Assembly (NCBI GenBank): GCA_014904985.1
Contig: MU129077.1
Coordinates: 62,001-126,000 of the forward strand
From: Hydnum rufescens UP504
Taxonomy: Eukaryota > Basidiomycota > Agaricomycetes > Cantharellales > Hydnaceae
Direction: 5' to 3'
DNA: 64,000 nt
The notes under the pieces were generated by a model, which was not told the DNA's origin, did no database searches, and worked only from the letters and a program-made list of their open reading frames with translations. The position numbers and the translations under genes were made by a program. Positions 53,448 to 64,000 of this stretch are shown piece by piece. The first letter of the stretch is position 1; each line of letters opens with the position of its first letter.

Positions 53448-55163
53448 CTAGGCATGCTCCTCCAGGGTCCTGCGATACTCCCTGAGCCTGGAGAAAGCGT
53501 TCCGCAGCCCGGGTTCTGACTCGAAGGTATCATGCTCTGGCCTGTAGCCCTTCCATCTTACAAGATACTCTCTTCTTCGTTTCCATGGATTGTATTGATG
53601 CCCGACTATTCTTTCTACTTTGTACTCTTCTTCTGCGGCTAATTCTCTCATTTCTGGGAGCTTCGCTCGTTCTTCCACCTGGTCATCGCGGTAGTATTTC
53701 GTTAGATGTTGTATATTTATAATGGGGTGCATCTTATACTCAGGCGGCATCTGGAGGCGATATACTACTGGGTTGATCTTTTCCGAGACCAGGAAAGGGC
53801 CTATGCGACGTTGTACTAGCTTTCTCCCTGTCCCTTGTACATCCACTAGCTCCAAGGAATGAGGGTTCACTAGAACCTCATCCCCTTCTTCGAATTCCTC
53901 GTCGTGTCATTTAAGATCGTAGGCTTTGGCTTGCCTGGCTTGGGCTTGTACTAAAGCATCCCTTGCTCGGGATTGGTGCACCTCGAGCTCGTTGATAAAG
54001 GCTGTTGCTGCTATGCCGTTGGGCTCGAGCCGGGCGATTCCTCTCTTTACCGGGTCTATTGCCACTGCTTCCGTCTGCGGTGCATACCCATGCAATAGGA
54101 AGAAGGGTGAATAGCCCGTGGAGGAGTGTGGCATAGCATTGTGGGCCATCCCTAGCATCCCTAGCCACTGGGCCCAGGAGCTACAATTGCCCGTGGTATA
54201 CGCTCGTAATGCTACCTCTAGCGTGTCATTAGCCTTTTCGGTCTGCCCATCTGTTTGGGGGTGATGTGAAGTCGAGAGCAGTAGGCCCAGGTCTAAGTGC
54301 TTGGCCACCGACACCCAGAAAGACTTGGCCCATCTGGCATCTCGATCGGCAATCATTTGGCAGGGGATACCATATTTCAGAACCAGGTGTTGCACGAATA
54401 GCTTCGCGAACCCCTCCTGCTTTAGGTCAGAAGTAGTGGGGATGTACTGAATGAACTTTGTAAGCTTGTCTACGATCACTAATACTGCGTTGAACCCCTC
54501 CAACTTCGGGAGGCCTGTAATCAGATCTAGCGTAACTACTTTGAATGGAAGCAGCAGGATCGCGTGGGGGCATAGCTTTCCCGCAGGGCCACGTTTGTCT
54601 GACTTGGTCTTTTGGCAGACGTCACATGTTCTTGTAAATTCTATGACATCAGCCCACATTCTGGGCCAGTAAAATCTCACGGCTAGCTTGTGAAACAGCC
54701 TGGAGGACCCTGTGTGTGCTGCTTCCCAGGGCAACTCATGAGAATCTTGGATTATTTTCCTCACCTCCGACTTGGGTACACATAAGTGGGCGACCCAATT
54801 GGCATTGCGGAAGATGAGAAGGCCCTCCTCTGATTGATAGAAGCGTCGTGCTGCTGAAAGCTCCTCTTCGTCGTCGATGGCTTCCTTCCATGGCTGCTTG
54901 AAGCTGGGATCATCCTGATATCCTTGAATGAAGGCTTCTGTTTGTGTGGGGCTGATGGAAATATCCAGTGTCCGGGGCATCCATTCTCGACCAGGGGGAT
55001 TGGATGTCTTACCCCTCTGCCTCGCTGCTACTTCTAGCTCATCTGCTGTTGTTGGAGGTATCCCTTCCGACCTCCTTTTGGCCTGTGCTTGTGTCGATAG
55101 AAACGCTGCTCGTTCTGCTGGTCTCCTTTCTACGACATCTCCCCACACGAATAGGGGTTGCAC
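53448..55163 (-). pseudogene. Gypsy element 2 integrase with chromodomain
   Basis: Integrase that inserts the cDNA copy. Zinc-binding HHCC module with HTGSSRLFHKLAVRFYWPRM and CDVCQKTKSDKRGPAGKLC (about 54580-54720). Catalytic core: first Asp in KVVTLDLITGLPKLEGFNAV (about 54490-54545), second Asp in QMIADRDARWAKSFWV (54310-54360), Glu in HHPQTDGQTEKANDTLEVAL (54200-54270). The tail carries a chromodomain, EYKVERIVGHQY and REYLVRWKGYRPEHDTFESE (53510-53630), which in chromoviruses reads histone marks to direct insertion. One TGA at 53907-53909 (LK-TGA-HDEEFEEGDEV) separates core and tail in the same frame and fits CGA. A TAA at 55209 separates it from RNase H upstream. Confidence 0.88.
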
Positions 55164-55208
55164 AGGGAGTTGGCTTGGTAAAGCTGGGGAGTTGTCTTCA
55201 ACAGGTGA

Positions 55209-57412
55209 TTAATGCGGCGGGATTTGTCGCAGCCTGGAGAGCGGATCTACATTCGAGTGTACGACTCCTGCTTGATGTACTATATCCAAGCCTGGGTATG
55301 CTGCGAACACTGCCCCCCACACTGCGAGACGCCTGTTGGCATTCTCATAGGTTTGGGCCCACTGTAGGGTCACGTGATCCGTGATCACTATGTTCTTTTC
55401 GCCTTCGATAAACGGTTGGAATCGCACTAGCGCTTCCTTAACTCCCAGAGCTTCCCTTTCGGTCACTGAGTAGTTCCTTTCAGCTGACTTCAGAGATCTG
55501 CTCCAATAGGCGATCACTTGCTCGACGTTGACGATTGTGTCTTCTACGCTTTCGGCCCAAGAACCTGGATTGGGTACATCATCTGTATTCTTCGAGACTT
55601 GACGGGCTAGTTTTGGGACCAGCTCGCCCTTGGCATGAGCATCTACAACCTTATCATAGACCTTCGTGCCTTTCAGATCTCATAGAGCTATGGGCTGTAC
55701 CTGCTGTAGACTAGCTCCCATCGCTACGTCAGAGGCATCAGAGTATATGTGGTACGGTTTTCCAGGCATCACGTGCCCCAGTACGGGGGCCGAGATGAGT
55801 CCTTCCTTAACGTCTTCGAAGGCTCGTTCCTGTTCTGCCCCCAGGTCCAGCTCATGCTTTTTCGTAATAGTTCGAACAATGGCGTGGCCCACTCTGAATA
55901 GTGGGGTATGTAGTGCGAGAAATAGACGGCCATTCCCAAGAACATTTGTAGAGTGGCTTTATTATGTGGGCAGGCCAAGCCTGTAATGGCTTTGATTTTT
56001 TCCTTGTGTGTTGACAGCCCCAGCCAGGAGACTTTTTGTCCTAGTAGCAGGATGGAGGTATACATGAAATGACATTTCTTTGGCACTAGAGTCAGCTTGG
56101 CTTCTGCACAAGCCTGGAGGACTTGGTCAAGATGCTCCAGGTGCTCCTCGTATGATTTCGAGTACACCACTATATCGTCTATGTAGACTAGCGAGAATAT
56201 CCACAGAAAAGGGGCTAGGATAGATTGCATCATCCTTTGGAAAATGGAGGGGCCATTTCTGAGGCCGAAGGGCATCTGTTTGAACTGCCAGAGCCCTCGA
56301 TGCAAACAAAAAGCTGTCTTCTCTTTATCGTCCTCATCCATCGTCATCTGATGAAATCCCGCTAGCACATCAAGGGCGGACAAAACCTGCGATCCAGACA
56401 GGGCTTGCAGGATTTCAGTTTGCCATGGGATTGGGAACTCGTCTGGTATAGTCATGGCATTGAGTTTCCTGTAGTCTACACAGAACCTCGGCTTCCCATT
56501 TCTATATGCTATTACTACAGGAGCAGCCCAAGGGCTTTTCGAGGGTTCCACTACTTCCTGACAAATCCATTTATCCATCTGCTCGTCGATCACCAGCCTT
56601 TTCACTGGGGAGGCCCCGTACATCGGCATGGAGACTGGGTGAGCCTCCTCTTTTGTGCGGATCTTGGCGATCGTATCCAATGTCCCCAGGCGATCGTCGA
56701 AACTGAATGCCTGGATGTGTCTTCTGATCAGCTCCAGCTTTTTCACTCGTATGTCCGAAGGGGCGTCTGGAGCTATGTCTATAAGCTCCTCCAGCTTCTT
56801 CAATTCGTACGTCGTCGGGTCTGTGGGTTCTGACGTCTTGGGGCCCCACAGCTTGTCCGGATCGTTGGGTTTGGGAGGAATCTCCAGCACTCGCAACTTC
56901 ACCAGCGCTTGATCGGATAGGTCCCTGTCCCCTAATGATCCCTGAGCGATCTTCTGTACCATGTGGGCATAGGCTCTCAAGCGCCGCGTCTGCTTGTCGT
57001 CCTTGGCTCCGTCGAAGTATTGCTCTGGATCGTGCAGTATGCCTAGTACATTGCCCTTGCGTATCCATTCCACTGAGGGGGATGTATTGGCTACCAGTAT
57101 GATAAGCTCCTCCGATCTAAGCAGCATCGAAGGGGCCGCCAGGAAGCAACCATTGCTCGTGGAGAGCGTGACCCTCTCCATGAACCATTCGTCGCGTCCC
57201 TTAGCCGGACCTTCCACGGGAACCCTGGCGACCCAACCGGAACGGATCCTCACGTCCCTTGCAGCTTTCAGCAAGTGGGGCGTGCATCGGTGTTCTTGGT
57301 CGTTGGTAGGGTTCCTGGAAGCGGCTAGGTATGCAGTGCGATTTTTATCTCTGGAGGATGGTGGGGCCGGACTTGGAACTTTTCTGGTGAAAAGGGAGTT
57401 GAGTAGGCGCAT
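55209..57412 (-). pseudogene. Gypsy element 2 reverse transcriptase and RNase H
   Basis: Copies the genomic RNA. RT blocks: EEAHPVSMPMYGASPVKRLV, PSKSPWAAPVVIAYRNGKPR, FCVDYRKLNAMTIPDEFPIP (56430-56510), ALDVLAGFHQMTMDEDDKEK, MPFGLRNGPSIFQRMMQSIL (56210-56285) and catalytic YIDD (about 56170-56181), then TLQMFLGMAVYFSHYIPHYS. At about 55858 a run of five A bases shifts the frame (FELLRK to KKHELDLGAEQ). RNase H continues PYHIYSDASDVAMGASLQQV (55695-55755), one TGA at 55680-55682, then SAERNYSVTEREALGVKEAL and VITDHVTLQWAQ (55370-55480) to the TAA at 55209-55211. The catalytic Asp residues of both domains are present. Confidence 0.88.
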
Positions 57413-58008
57413 ACATTGAACTGTTCCCCTGGCTGGTTAATCGCCAGGCATGTCTCCTGCGCTGTCCTCAGTACCAAGACTTCGTAATTGACCTGAAAGT
57501 CTTCTCCTAGTAGTACTGGAACATTCATGCCTGGGATCACGTAGGCTTCTTCGACGAATTCCAGGACTCGGTTATTCATCATGGGCATGAAGACACGAAG
57601 GTTTATAAAGCCCAGGATCTTTGCCTGGTTGGTGAGCTCGAAGAGGTTAAGTTTCATTCCCTTTTGTAGTTTCGGGTGGAGCTCTAGGGCGTTGTAGCAT
57701 TCCTCCGATATCAGGGTGATGTTGGCGCCGGAATCCAGTCGTAGCTGTATTTCCGGGCTTGAAAGAGACCCTAAGTGACCCCTGTACACACTGAGAGCTG
57801 TAATGCCGAGGGCAGATTTCCCTGGGGGCATAGTCCTAGCTTTTCGACAACGAATGACCTTCACTGGAAGGTTGTTTGGTGCCTCTCGAGATCCAGGCAG
57901 AGGGCCCCTGACGGGCATCAACATTGTCACCGTGGCTGCGACTTTCTGATGCATCTTTTCGAGGTCCTCAGGAGTTCGTTTCTCTGGCGGCTTCTTCGGC
58001 AGATCCAA
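57325..58008 (-). CDS. Gypsy element 2 aspartic protease
   Basis: Retropepsin that matures the polyprotein. The active-site triplet is in QLRLDSGANITLISEECYN (about 57670-57750), followed by the flap and hydrophobic strands (VEEAYVIPGMNVPVLLGEDF, about 57490-57555, with the LLG close to the second strand of the fold). The frame is open for 227 codons and overlaps the RT frame by 88 bases in another frame. Entry to RT therefore requires a frameshift or a base is wrong in the overlap. Confidence 0.82.
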   Translation of the reverse strand: MDLPKKPPEKRTPEDLEKMHQKVAATVTMLMPVRGPLPGSREAPNNLPVKVIRCRKARTMPPGKSALGITALSVYRGHLGSLSSPEIQLRLDSGANITLISEECYNALELHPKLQKGMKLNLFELTNQAKILGFINLRVFMPMMNNRVLEFVEEAYVIPGMNVPVLLGEDFQVNYEVLVLRTAQETCLAINQPGEQFNVCAYSTPFSPEKFQVRPHHPPEIKIALHT

Positions 58009-58269
58009 GGGGACTTTTATGGGAGGGGAAGCAGTATATTACTTGTTGCTATATTTACATTATGCAATAAGTCGAGGTGTGTCTCTATGTACGTGGGCTT
58101 CCGAGGGGTACAGAGGGGCTAGATGATGAAGCTAGTTTCATCTGCCCCGTATCTAAAAATTCAGCATCACATCGACCATTGCTGAATACACCACCTTGTA
58201 GTTGGGCGTTTCATACTGCCTATGCTCCTTTTTAAGTGTCTTCCTTTCTAGACGATTAGAATACACCCC

Positions 58270-60858
58270 GAAGTGTTTGCAATCCCTGACCAATGTTTTT
58301 CACTTCCGCACACGAAGCATTTCTGGTTAGGCTTGTGATGACTAACTACAGCGTCGTCCCAGGGATAGGGTACATCTTTTCCATGCTATCGGCCACCTTG
58401 CCAGCGGGTGGAAACGACGTTGTGGGCGGTAGGATCGGCCCCCTGCACATTTCCCTACATTGAAGGCTGCTGATGAAGCTTTCCCTCCTTCCACTTCCTC
58501 ACTTGAGTAGTAGAAGGCTCTGTCCAGGTCATCATGGTGTGAGGAATGTAGCGATTCGCCCTCACTTCTTCCTTCGTCATCCTCCTGTGCCATGAAATTC
58601 GCTCTCTTGGGTTTTTCGATTCCTGACAGCGTCGGTAGTTCTGTGAGGACCTCCATTGTGTCACTAATGTTGCCTCGAACTGTTTGGCGTACATCAGGAT
58701 GGATTCGATTGGGGGTCTGTCACTCCATCTTAGCACGACGTCCCATTTGGTAGGGCATTGTTCATTACTGATGCCATTTCCTCAGGACTATTCAGGGTGA
58801 ACCTGAGGAAAATGTGGGAGAGGAGGATGCGCCGCTGGATATACTTGGCGGGCGATTCGTCAGGATGCCGGCACTGCAGAAGGTTTCTTCGTTGTACTTG
58901 ATATGTTGGGCCATGTACCAGGCTTCCCCAGGTAGTGGTGCAATACCCATTCCCATAGGTTATCCCAGGACTGCAGGATGGAGTGCTTGACGGGTGCCAA
59001 ATGGGCTCGCCAGGCTGTAGCGATGGCCCCTTTGAATCAGAAGGCGCTATTTGAGCCATTTGGCCTTCTACCACGGGACCCAGACCCATGAGATCATTGC
59101 ACTCATAGAGCCAGTCGATCGCCGTGTCCTGGTCGCCATCCCATTCAGGCACGGCTGTCCACTTTAGCTGATTGTCCCAGGTTACACCTGGTGGGGGAGC
59201 ATTGAATGGGGTCCCTGGTGGTCCTGGAGGTCCAGGAGGGCCAGGGGGCCTGGAGGCCTGGAGGACCACCCGAACCTGAGGGCCCTCCACTAGGGGTCTC
59301 CCAGGACTCGAGCCTCCTCCCCCATGCCAGGTCTGTCGTTGTCAGGTGGCCCACCTCCACCTTCCTTCGAGCTGTCCGGATGCGGAGGGGGCGGGGCTGA
59401 GGATTCTTGCCCTTAGGGTCCCCTGCAGGAGGATTCAGACTTCCTTTCTGCAAGGAGCCTTGTGAAGGTGACGGGGCAATGGATGGACCTTCCAGTTCCG
59501 AGAGGGGAGAGTTGTGGGATTGAGGGGAAGAGAGTGCGTGAGAAGGAGGAAGGAGCCATCTTGACTAGGTTCGTGTAGTAGTTGTGGCTCTAGTGGCTCC
59601 TGGGGCTGCAAGGCTGGGGTATCTGTAACTGCATCCCAAGCAGGACCCAGGTACTCGTCACCTCTGCTCGTCGCATTCACTTGCCCAATCAAGTAGTTGG
59701 TGAGAGGCGAACGAGCGCGAGAAGGGCCTGGAGGTCGCAGGGTGAGGGAGTCTCCACTAGGATACCTCCCCACCATGCTTTCCACTAGAGGCCCCATTTC
59801 CCAGGATCCTGGGAGCTCCCTATTCAGGTTTTGCGCTTTCGCGGGGGTCCACAGAGCATTCCTCAATCCCTCTCCGAGAGTAGAAACTCATTGCAAGAGG
59901 GTGCGAGTCTGTTGTGGGGTTTGGTGTAGGGGTGGCCGACTCTCGGGATAATGAGTCGTAGAGGGGGATATCTTGCCACGTTGAAGGGGATGCATCTAGG
60001 TCAATAGATGAGGCATGGAACGTTGAGGAGTTCCCAAGCCTCATCTGATCGGAAGGAGGCATAGGCCAGGCCGGCAGGTTGATTATGGAGCCGGGCCCTG
60101 CTCTTGGGCTGTGAGTGGGGTCGAGGCTTGCACCCACGCTTGGCTCCTCGAATTCTGAGCCTTGGATGAAGAGGCCCAGCCCATGCGGTCAGTGTCCACT
60201 CTGGGAAGTGGCTGTACGTCGAGTGCCTCTTCCAGATTCATGTCATACTCGGCATATTTTAAGGCTTGGTTCCTGAGAACGGATGCCTCGTCGCCTGTAT
60301 GATAGGCCGTGTCCCTTCTATATCGCCCTTGATCGCTTCCCAGCCCGCAGCTAGAGCTCTCCGAGTGATCCTTTTGGTGGGAGATGTGGATCATGCCACA
60401 CCTTATGTAGGCGTTCCTTTAGCTCGGGCATAGGGGGAAGCGAGTCTTCGGAGGCCATAGGCGTGGACAGGCTCTCTCCCTGGTGTAGCTTTTTCAACTT
60501 ATAGAGCCCCACGAAGGTCAGTTCGACCCAGAGCTTCAGGAGTTTATCGGCCATCTTTAGCTCCTCAATACGCTTGGACATCCATAGTTGTTCTGCTAAT
60601 TTTCCCTCCATGGTCTATTACAAATCTGTGGTCCTCACTCCCTACTATAGTTATGACGTCGGAAATGATGTTCTGTAGCCTTTCTATGCCCGTCTGAACC
60701 GTAATAAGGAGTTCCCAGTCCATGTGCCACTCCTGTAGTTCCTCCTCATATACGAAGTACGTCGTGTTATATTGTGCTGGGGCGAACTTCATCCATACCA
60801 TGAGGAATTGGTACATAGTGATGGGGGCTGATGAGAACGGGTCTGTATACTCATTCAC
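58270..60858 (-). pseudogene. Gypsy element 2 gag region
   Basis: In element order: a first frame 60858-60565 (ITMYQFLMVWMKFAPAQYNT, ELQEWHMDWELLITVQTGIE), overlapping frames through 60351-59435 with Pro/Ser-rich linker sequence, a collagen-like PGPPGPPGPPGTPFNAPPPG (about 59200-59260) leading to the capsid start WTAVPEWDGDQDTAIDWLYE (about 59110-59165), capsid helices to 58730 (SPAKYIQRRILLSHIFLRF), then a basic linker and a zinc knuckle CFVCGSEKHWS(R)DC (about 58280-58322) that needs one base repaired. At least six short frames in different phases indicate several single-base indels. Function: virus-like particle and RNA packaging. Confidence 0.75.
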
Positions 60859-61135
60859 TGGCTCGTCCAGTCGTCGTGTGATCTCTCAATAACGCTCTAT
60901 TGAGCCTAACCGGGGTGGGATCGCCACACATTCGTGTGTAGTAGCATGATAGAGCACGTCATCGTGCTGGGACAATGGGATGTGGTGGGGGATCGCCATA
61001 TGCGGGTTTAGCTTGGGTGTCTTCACTCATTTACTCATTTCGTGGGACAAGGAAGGGGGACAGAGAGTGGACTGGGAGTTGCAGGATGTGGTGGGTGAGG
61101 TTGGTTCGACCGCCTCGTCAGCTAGAGGGAACCAG

Positions 61136-61692
61136 TGTAATATTGCGTTATTTGACTTCGAATATACGCAGGAGTCGTCATTAGACGAGGCGGAGTCGAC
61201 GTTCCTGTAAACAGAGGAGAGAGGGTAATCCTCCCACTCTAAGCACTGGCTTCGAGCGGACGGGCCACACACGAGGCTAAGCACTGGCTTCACCTCGTAT
61301 GTGGGAGAAGCAGAGGGAGAGGGGAAAGGAATAGGGGAAGTATGGTAGTAGCTGGCTAAGGGGCCAGGCTACTATCTAAGGAGGCGAGGGAGTGGTCAGC
61401 TAGTAGGTCAGAGAAAGGACTCACTTAGTAGAGTCGCACTCATACGTGACTCTCCCTTATCCTTCACAACACCATGCTCTATGGCAACGGTTCGGGTAGC
61501 TTAATCGAGCGGGTCGTAACGTGACTCAGTCACGTGGCTGCATAGTTTCACGGGTCTCGCAAGAGCAAAGATGTCCAGGCAAAAAGATGAATTTGATTCC
61601 GCCGCGTTAGCAACTTAGAATCGTCGCGGCCATGCTATTACGTAATAGTACAGACGAAGGGACAGACATAGGGGATGACTGCTATGTACATA
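61136..61692 (-). repeat. 5' LTR of gypsy element 2, end truncated
   Basis: Matches 50056-50612 in full. The next ~22 bases of the LTR are replaced by unrelated sequence (GCGTTATACCGGGCC). In the first ~260 aligned bases I count about 19 differences from the other LTR, all transitions, most at CpG-type positions. Confidence 0.9.
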
Positions 61693-62750
61693 GCGTTATA
61701 CCGGGCCTATCAAGAAGGTCCCTGCTTCCCCGTCGTAGCATTCTTGCATGCAAGATTCACAGAAGTATCTGCTCGATGCGACCGATAGAATTTATTGGCC
61801 TTCCTGTTTTCTTGGCAGAGGCATTTGAGCCAGTTATTGATAAACAAGGCTTGATGATGTCTGTTCGACGCAAGCCCCGCGGCTCGCAGTTTGCTAAGCT
61901 AGAATTCTCACGACTGGGATATGGCACTGCATATCCTCCACACTCGAAAATATGGGGACACCGAGAGACGACTTGACAATATGGAAGGCGTTACATTGGG
62001 GCCCGCAGGGAGCTATTAGTCGCGCTTTTGAAGATCGTTGCTGCGAGTCGAGACGAGGACACAAGAATACGAGCACATAGCACGGCCGAGGGTGGAGAGC
62101 TCCAAATCCAAGAGGGCCATTGGGTTTGTTCTATCAAGGTGTCCATAGCAAAATTTGCTGTTGATAGAAGCAAAGGGGGGAATTGGATTAAATTCCCCTA
62201 CACGTTCTTCCCCGACAAATGGCTCTCCTTAAGGTAAAACTTGATAATGTACGAATGACTATGATTATAGAGCGATGTACGGTCCATCGTATTTCATCGC
62301 CAGCACATACCGCTCGGTCAAAGTATTTGCACCTAGACCTGGCTTGTCAAGAACCGCAGAAAAGACTCAACCCTAGCCTTCACGTCCACAAAGCTACGGC
62401 GCTTAGTAGTTCCATCTGCTTAGGTAATATAATAAGTGCATTTTGCTTGGCTCAATGAGCCATTGCATGTCCATACGCTACTCTACTACTCAGCGCCCAG
62501 ACAACATTCTTATCAAGTCCATCAGCCACTCTCAGAACAGATATTTGTTTGAAATTGGATCGGAGGAGAATGATGATCCCGATAAGAAAATAGAGCACAT
62601 GGGAAGTACACTTCGATTCAAACAGTATGAAAGCATCAGGTGCAAAGAAGGGACGAGGCCAAAAAAAAGGCTGTGGGAAGATGTAAGTCCAAGGATGTCC
62701 GCAATAGCGAAAGAAACTGCACTGTCGGAAATGATGGAACAATAATAAAC
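61693..62750. other. No recognisable gene
   Basis: About 1.06 kb between the gypsy LTR and an assembly gap. CpG content is normal, unlike the repeat block. Frames such as 61632-61976 and 62443-62745 on the plus strand are open for about 100 codons but contain no motif I know and do not chain with short introns. It may hold part of the gene or region disrupted by the gypsy element. Confidence 0.35.
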
Positions 62751-62775
62751 NNNNNNNNNNNNNNNNNNNNNNNNN
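62751..62775. other. Assembly gap of 25 N
   Basis: Fixed-length N run, the same length as the one at 39008, so a placeholder of unknown true size. Confidence 0.95.
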
Positions 62776-62937
62776 AAAGTCGGGGAAATTTGTTGCCTAG
62801 GTGGCAGGAACATATGGGAGATGTCGTAATATAGGTGCTCATGGTTGACTGGTATAACGCTCCTTAACCTACAGACTATAACCTAATTATGGTATTGATT
62901 GGTTGAAATGCTGTCTTGCGATGGCATGGCTGGTAGC
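62776..62937. other. Short non-coding stretch
   Basis: Between the N gap and the MITE. Nothing recognised. Confidence 0.3.
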
Positions 62938-63540
62938 GGTTTGCACTGGCAGTGTTGCATTGACCTCGGTCAGACCCGAGTCTGATCCGGTCAAGGTCTG
63001 ACCCCCGGTCTGACCCGGGTCAGAAGAGAGACTGGGCACGTGGGGGGTCAAAGGTGGTTTGATCCAATAGGGATAACTGCGGAATATTATGTAATTATTA
63101 CAGACTACCACCACCCAAGGGCACCCCATCCAGCAACATCAGCTAGGGTAGGATCAAGATTAAGATTATTTTCGCATGTTTCGAGGTCCACCACCTCGGT
63201 ATCAGTGAATGTCTTTTGCTCCCCTTGGAACCAGTAAATGTTCCTCAGAGAGTCAAATACCTCTCAAAGCACCCACTTCTGATCAATGGAAGTTTACTAG
63301 AACAAAAATTTTAGCACACTGTAACGACTGGTATAAGAATAAACAGTGCCACATACTGTTAGTGTTTGAGGACACAGGGGTTTTGCAGAATTAGGAGGCA
63401 ATCAAGGGAAACTCCGCTACTGGGGTCACATGATTTGTGACCCACATTGACCTGGGTCTGATCCTTACATAATCGGGTCAGACCGGTCAGACCCGAGGTC
63501 ACTGACTTTTCTGAATGGTCAGATGCAACACTGGTTTGCA
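62938..63540. mobile_element. hAT-like MITE with GGTCAGACC-rich ends
   Basis: Perfect inverted pair CAGTGTTGCA (62950-62959) and TGCAACACTG (63524-63533) near the ends, extended imperfectly by TTGACC / GGTCAGA. An identical 8-base sequence GGTTTGCA flanks the element (62938-62945 and 63533-63540), the duplication length expected for hAT transposons. Both subterminal regions carry many GGTCAGACCCG and (C)GGGTCTGACC units in both directions (62971-63025 and 63440-63502). About 587 bases inside the duplications; no transposase. Confidence 0.75.
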
Positions 63541-64000
63541 GCAACTCGGGAAAAGTGATTCCTCGAAGATTTGGGCGAAATGACGTATGCTGGATTGACG
63601 ACTTTAACCCTACTCGTTGACAGCTTCATCGGCCATGAACAATATTAATAAACGCGTACTATGAACAGCCTGAGTAGTAAGACTCGCCAGATATCAATGC
63701 AGAACGCGCGCGTTTACAGGAATTGATTTTCCATCTCCGGGCCGGGCAAACCCGTCTCGACGCTTGGCATTGCGGTTGTAAAGGAGACTTCCCACTAGGC
63801 GCCTAGCTGTCAACTACGAGCCCACCGTGCACTTTAAAAAGAGACCTCCACTCAATAGATGGGGTAGAAGGTGAGCCGACCTCTTCTGCCTTGTCCTCAA
63901 TCAACTTCCCCAGACATCCATACATTCCACCCGTGTAGGAGTGGCGAGTCGGTGCTAATCCATGGCAGGAGGGAAAGCCTGTCATGTCAGGAATCAGGTG
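63541..64000. other. No recognisable gene
   Basis: Last 460 bases. CpG-normal sequence. A 60-codon minus frame at 63803-63985 (SIEWRSLFKVHGGLVVDS) has no recognised motif and could be an exon of a gene continuing past the window. Confidence 0.3.

Larger units (their letters stand above)
50056..61692 (-). mobile_element. Near-complete chromodomain Ty3/gypsy retrotransposon with extra 3' ORF
   Basis: About 11.6 kb on the minus strand. Order in element sense: 5' LTR (61692-61136), gag region (60858-58270), protease (58008-57325), reverse transcriptase (57412-55769), RNase H (55892-55209), integrase (55163-53907), chromodomain tail (53870-53448), accessory ORF (53345-50655), polypurine tract GGGGGGCTC and 3' LTR (50634-50056). 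The LTRs are still very similar, so insertion is recent. The right LTR lacks the last ~22 bases present in the left one (ACCAGGAGCACTATATTACA), hence a small terminal truncation at 61692. The primer-binding site would start TGGTTCCCTCTAGC next to the 5' LTR. The frame breaks are few: TGA at 53907, TAA at 55209, TGA at 55680, two TGA in the accessory ORF, plus homopolymer slips. Confidence 0.92.

Overview
This window looks like chromosome of a mushroom-forming basidiomycete (Agaricomycetes). The genes have many short GT-AG introns (about 50-70 bases). The conserved genes are clearly fungal: a cytosolic ribosomal protein L4, RecQ helicase, dolichol kinase, a glutamine-synthetase-like protein and an Adp1-type ABCG transporter. 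The repeats are also typical of mushrooms: a KDZ-superfamily transposase, an Ulp1-type peptidase, HNH-domain genes, copia and gypsy retrotransposons and MITEs.

Layout. From 1 to 22.4 kb the region is gene-rich: an APC permease cut by the window edge (-), RPL4 (+), RecQ (+), a small membrane protein (-), a direct tandem duplication of a convergent pair [HNH protein -> <- dolichol kinase], a GS-like enzyme (+) and an EGF-bearing ABCG transporter (+). From 22.4 to 50 kb is an old, CpG-poor repeat block: an LTR fragment, a copia remnant cut by a gypsy LTR, a decayed gypsy, a degraded and a fuller KDZ transposase, a long polypyrimidine tract, an Ulp1 peptidase gene with its catalytic residues, several tandem-repeat arrays, a PIF/Harbinger-like MITE and some unrecognised ORFs. 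From 50.06 to 61.69 kb lies one nearly complete, young chromodomain gypsy element on the minus strand. It carries a large extra ORF between pol and the 3' LTR. The last 2.3 kb holds a hAT-like MITE and no recognisable gene.

Two themes run through the window. First, single-base indels break reading frames even in RPL4. One assembly gap has the same ~150 bases on both sides, differing by small indels, so many frameshifts are probably sequence error rather than biology. Second, decay in the transposons is dominated by C-to-T type transitions. In-frame TGA stops sit where CGA (Arg) would be expected, and the two LTRs of the young gypsy differ almost only by transitions, mostly at CpG-type sites. 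This is what cytosine methylation followed by deamination would leave.

The best candidates for something new are the ~896-codon accessory ORF of the gypsy element (50655-53345), the tandem HNH/dolichol-kinase duplication in which each copy has different lesions, and the KDZ-Ulp1 neighbourhood.
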